Positions 6,896-8,679 of a stretch of DNA of 8,679 nt are shown here, piece after piece; position 1 is the first letter of the stretch; each line of letters begins with the position of its first letter. The position numbers were made by a program, and so were the translations under genes. Below the pieces are notes generated by a model. That model was not told the origin of the DNA. It saw only the letters and a program-made list of their open reading frames with translations, and made no database searches. Source of the DNA: an uncultured Acetatifactor sp. (GTDB lineage: Bacteria > Bacillota > Clostridia > Lachnospirales > Lachnospiraceae); NCBI GenBank assembly GCA_910584375.1, contig CAJUAH010000027.1, forward strand, positions 1 through 8,679. The letters are read 5' to 3'.

Positions 6896-6927
6896 ATTAT
6901 ACCATATCATATGATACAAACGCAACT
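6896..6927 (-). promoter_or_regulatory. Minus-strand promoter of the zinc-ribbon gene
   Basis: On the minus strand TATAAT (6901-6896) is preceded by TGG, forming an extended -10. TTGCGT about 18 nt upstream is a weak -35. The promoter overlaps the proposed intron 3' splice site and the first bases of tape measure exon 2, so part of it may lie in flanking tape measure sequence. Confidence 0.65.
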
Positions 6928-8668
6928 GAAATCTCTCGCCAAGACGCAAGATGCTTTAACTGATATAGATAATTTAAAAAATGTGACAAATATTATAAAA
7001 GCTTTAAGAGACATCGGTAGATCCTATACCACCGAAACCCTCAAAGCAGCCATGGCTCAATCCACCCTTAACGATAATCAGATCAAAGCCATTTTATATA
7101 CTAATGGTCTGCGCGGCAAATTTTTAGAAACAACTACCGCAGAGGTCGCAAACGCAGCAAGTACAAACATGGTCTCCAAGGCACAGAAACAGGCCGCAGG
7201 CTCTACCCTTGGTTTAGGAGATGCCTTTAAAGGCCTGGGGATCAAAATTAAGTCTGCAACAAAAGCCATGTGGACCTGGCTTACAACGACTCCCACCGGT
7301 TGGATTACAGCCGCCGTAGCAGCCATCGGCGCGCTTACATTCGGTTTGGTCAAGCTGTATGACGCAATAGACGTAACACTCGATGAACAGCGGGAAAAAT
7401 TGCAGGAAACAAAAGACGCGTATGAAGGTATAAAAAATGAATTGCAGGAGCTGGAAACAGAACTCCAGAACACAAAAGCTACCATTCAAGAGTTTGAGGA
7501 CGCCCCGAACCTGTCATGGGTGGAACAGGAGGAGCTCAACCGGCTCCGTGAAGTGACAAAGGAACTGGAAGTACAGAAACAGCTAAAACAGGAAGAAAAA
7601 CTAAAAGCCGCCGAAGATTTATACCGGGAAAACGAAAATACCTTTAATACGGAATTTTCCGGTTCTTATGGCCAGGAATTCAGAGTGTCGGAGCTGATAC
7701 AGAGATTATCCGCAGGCGAGATTTCTTTAGGCACTTTGGATCTGAAAGGCAATATAACCGACATGACCGCCGCACTGCAATATCTGGAAGAGACAAGGAA
7801 AACCCTGACAGATACGGACGAGATAGCGGATTATGATTCCTATATTAAAGTAATTTCGGAAAACATGTCAAAGTATATCAAGGAAAACGGAGCTGACCAC
7901 CTCGCATCCCTTTCCGAATACAAGCAGAACCTTCTTGAAATTGCGGGCATAAGGGAACTGGCGGAAGACGAACAGGCCTTTTATGATTACCTCACGTCCA
8001 TGCAGAAAGCAATCTACGAGTTTTACAGCCCGGCAACATGGAACACCATTGAATTTGATTCCATCTTCCGCATAAAGGATCAGGAAAAAACCAAAGAAGA
8101 ACTGATTGCCATGTACAGGGCGGGCGAACTTTCTCCGGAAACCCTTGAAAGCTTTCCGAAATTAAGCAAAGCGATACACGAAAGTGAAATCATAGTAGGC
8201 GAAGGAGCCGATGTATTCAAAGAAGTTTTCAACGAAATTGCCGCGCTTGCGGATAAAAGCGGGGATACGGCGGAAGAAACCGTTAATTCCTTTGGCCTTT
8301 CCGCTTACAAAGACCAAATAGACCATTTCCAGTCCAAAGTAAAGACGCTTTCCGATACGCTCTCCTCTCTCAATGACGGCTCTTTCACACAATCGGCTCT
8401 TATAGACCTGTTGCAGGAATTTCCGGAATTAACAGGTAAAACAGATGACCTCCAAGGCGCAATACGGGAACTGATTCATACATATGAGCAATACATGCAG
8501 AAATCCGCATCTGTAGGTTTGTCGCAAAAATATGTCAGTAAAATCCAAAACGGCTCTCTGGACATCGAGACTATTACCGATGAATCTCTCGCAGACCGGA
8601 TCAAAAAATATTTGTCTTTGCAGATTAGGCGTTCAAAAATAATAGTAGAAATGCTTGTGAATGCATAA
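6914..8668 (+). CDS. Tape measure protein, continuation (exon 2, truncated at its end)
   Basis: The open frame extends back to 6827, but that part lies antisense to the zinc-ribbon gene and is not protein-like, and ATG 6911 has no ribosome site. I therefore treat 6914 as the continuation after splicing: VKNFA joined to IQTQLKSLAKTQDALTDID. Features in order are a helical region (NVTNIIKALRDIGRSYTTET), an AMWTWLTTTPTGW motif followed by a hydrophobic helix (about 7300-7370, WITAAVAAIGALTFGLVKLY) typical of tape measure proteins, a long coiled coil (about 7372-7620, ELQELETELQNTKATIQEFE), then helical tail-lumen repeats. From about 8620 (after KKYLSLQ) the composition changes to a basic, unrelated-looking end and stops at 8666-8668. 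Tape measure proteins of this class are usually longer, so the 3' end is probably cut by another insertion or rearrangement. Confidence 0.75.
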   Translation: MQTQLKSLAKTQDALTDIDNLKNVTNIIKALRDIGRSYTTETLKAAMAQSTLNDNQIKAILYTNGLRGKFLETTTAEVANAASTNMVSKAQKQAAGSTLGLGDAFKGLGIKIKSATKAMWTWLTTTPTGWITAAVAAIGALTFGLVKLYDAIDVTLDEQREKLQETKDAYEGIKNELQELETELQNTKATIQEFEDAPNLSWVEQEELNRLREVTKELEVQKQLKQEEKLKAAEDLYRENENTFNTEFSGSYGQEFRVSELIQRLSAGEISLGTLDLKGNITDMTAALQYLEETRKTLTDTDEIADYDSYIKVISENMSKYIKENGADHLASLSEYKQNLLEIAGIRELAEDEQAFYDYLTSMQKAIYEFYSPATWNTIEFDSIFRIKDQEKTKEELIAMYRAGELSPETLESFPKLSKAIHESEIIVGEGADVFKEVFNEIAALADKSGDTAEETVNSFGLSAYKDQIDHFQSKVKTLSDTLSSLNDGSFTQSALIDLLQEFPELTGKTDDLQGAIRELIHTYEQYMQKSASVGLSQKYVSKIQNGSLDIETITDESLADRIKKYLSLQIRRSKIIVEMLVNA

Positions 8669-8679
8669 AAAATGTGATA

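Larger units (their letters stand above)
5802..6913 (+). ncRNA. Group I intron-like element interrupting the tape measure gene
   Basis: The first ~280 nt fold by hand in group I order. P1: exon TTGCT (5797-5801) with guide GGCAA (5811-5815), giving a U-G pair at the cleavage site. P2: TAAAAT/ATTTTA (5832-5837/5852-5857). P3: GTT..GCA (5858-5865) with TGCAAAC (5938-5944), imperfect. P4: CATAGA/TCTATG (5868-5873/5906-5911). An A-rich internal loop. P5: ACAAC/GTTGT (5881-5885/5894-5898). P6: short GTT/AAC (5922-5930). P7: AGACT/AGTCT (5932-5936/5991-5995). P8: TTCAGC/GC-TGAA (5948-5953/5984-5990). P9: CTTACAT/ATGTAAG (5996-6012). Peripheral hairpins follow at 6014-6027, 6043-6062 and 6069-6080 (CTGC-GAAA-GCAG). 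The best 3' splice site is after G6913: it keeps the tape measure frame and allows a 3-bp P10 (TAT 5808-5810 with ATA 6914-6916). P3 and P6 are weak, and the 3' end is less certain than the 5' end. Confidence 0.65.

Noticed and set aside
6827..6910. N-terminal extension of the tape measure continuation from ATG 6827
   Set aside because: It is antisense to the zinc-ribbon gene and its promoter, has no ribosome site, and does not resemble tape measure sequence.
5802..6913. Group II intron
   Set aside because: There is no GUGYG start, no domain V-like hairpin near the 3' end, and no reverse transcriptase.
6081..6913. IS200/IS605 or IStron carrying TnpB with guide RNA
   Set aside because: No TnpA or TnpB coding remnant was found, and the only gene is an unrelated zinc-ribbon protein. 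Descent from such an element is possible but not shown.

Overview
The window reads as accessory phage DNA from a low-to-mid GC Gram-positive host, most likely a gut Clostridia/Lachnospiraceae prophage or prophage remnant. The evidence is strong AGGAGG-type ribosome binding sites, extended -10 promoters (TGGTATACT, TGGTATAAT), and siphophage-type tail proteins of the kind common in Firmicutes (BppU-like N-terminus, heptad-repeat fibre, SYAVG/NAKYY repeats, endosialidase-type C-terminal chaperone, tape measure segments). No tRNA, rRNA, CRISPR array, transposase or integrase was found.

Bases 1-2350 are tail-fibre block 1. A decayed remnant of an S74 (endosialidase chaperone) C-terminus (78-329) is followed by a 331-aa repeat-containing fibre protein (347-1342). 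A 308-aa cysteine-rich protein of unknown function (1358-2284) comes next, and a perfect 12-bp-stem terminator (2311-2346) closes the block.

Bases 2349-5067 are tail-fibre block 2. A promoter with an extended -10 element and a structured leader of about 130 nt precede a long baseplate/fibre gene (2513-4887, about 791 aa if intact). One missing C at 2808-2811 splits that gene into two frames. A truncated relative of the block-1 308-aa gene follows its stop codon (4892-5067). Each block therefore contains an S74 end followed by 308-type sequence, complete in one and partly decayed in the other, which looks like duplicated or exchanged fibre cassettes.

Bases 5069-8668 hold tape-measure material. 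There is a short unidentified C-terminal fragment with an internal stop (5069-5158), then the N-terminal part of a tape measure protein (5265-5801) and its continuation (about 6914-8668). Between them lie about 1.1 kb whose first ~280 nt can be folded by hand in group I intron order: P1 with a U-G pair at the splice site, then P2, P3, P4, P5, P6, P7, P3', P8, P7' and P9. This element stops the tape measure frame with a TGA directly at the proposed 5' splice site. Removing 5802-6913 would restore one 763-codon frame. Inside it, on the opposite strand and with its own promoter, ribosome binding site and terminator, sits a complete 135-aa zinc-ribbon gene. No homing endonuclease or TnpB is visible.

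The gene order is unusual, because fibre genes normally lie downstream of the tape measure gene. Together with several broken pieces, this suggests either a decaying, rearranged prophage or a junction between two tail modules. The most notable candidate is the intron-like element with the antisense zinc-ribbon cargo gene.
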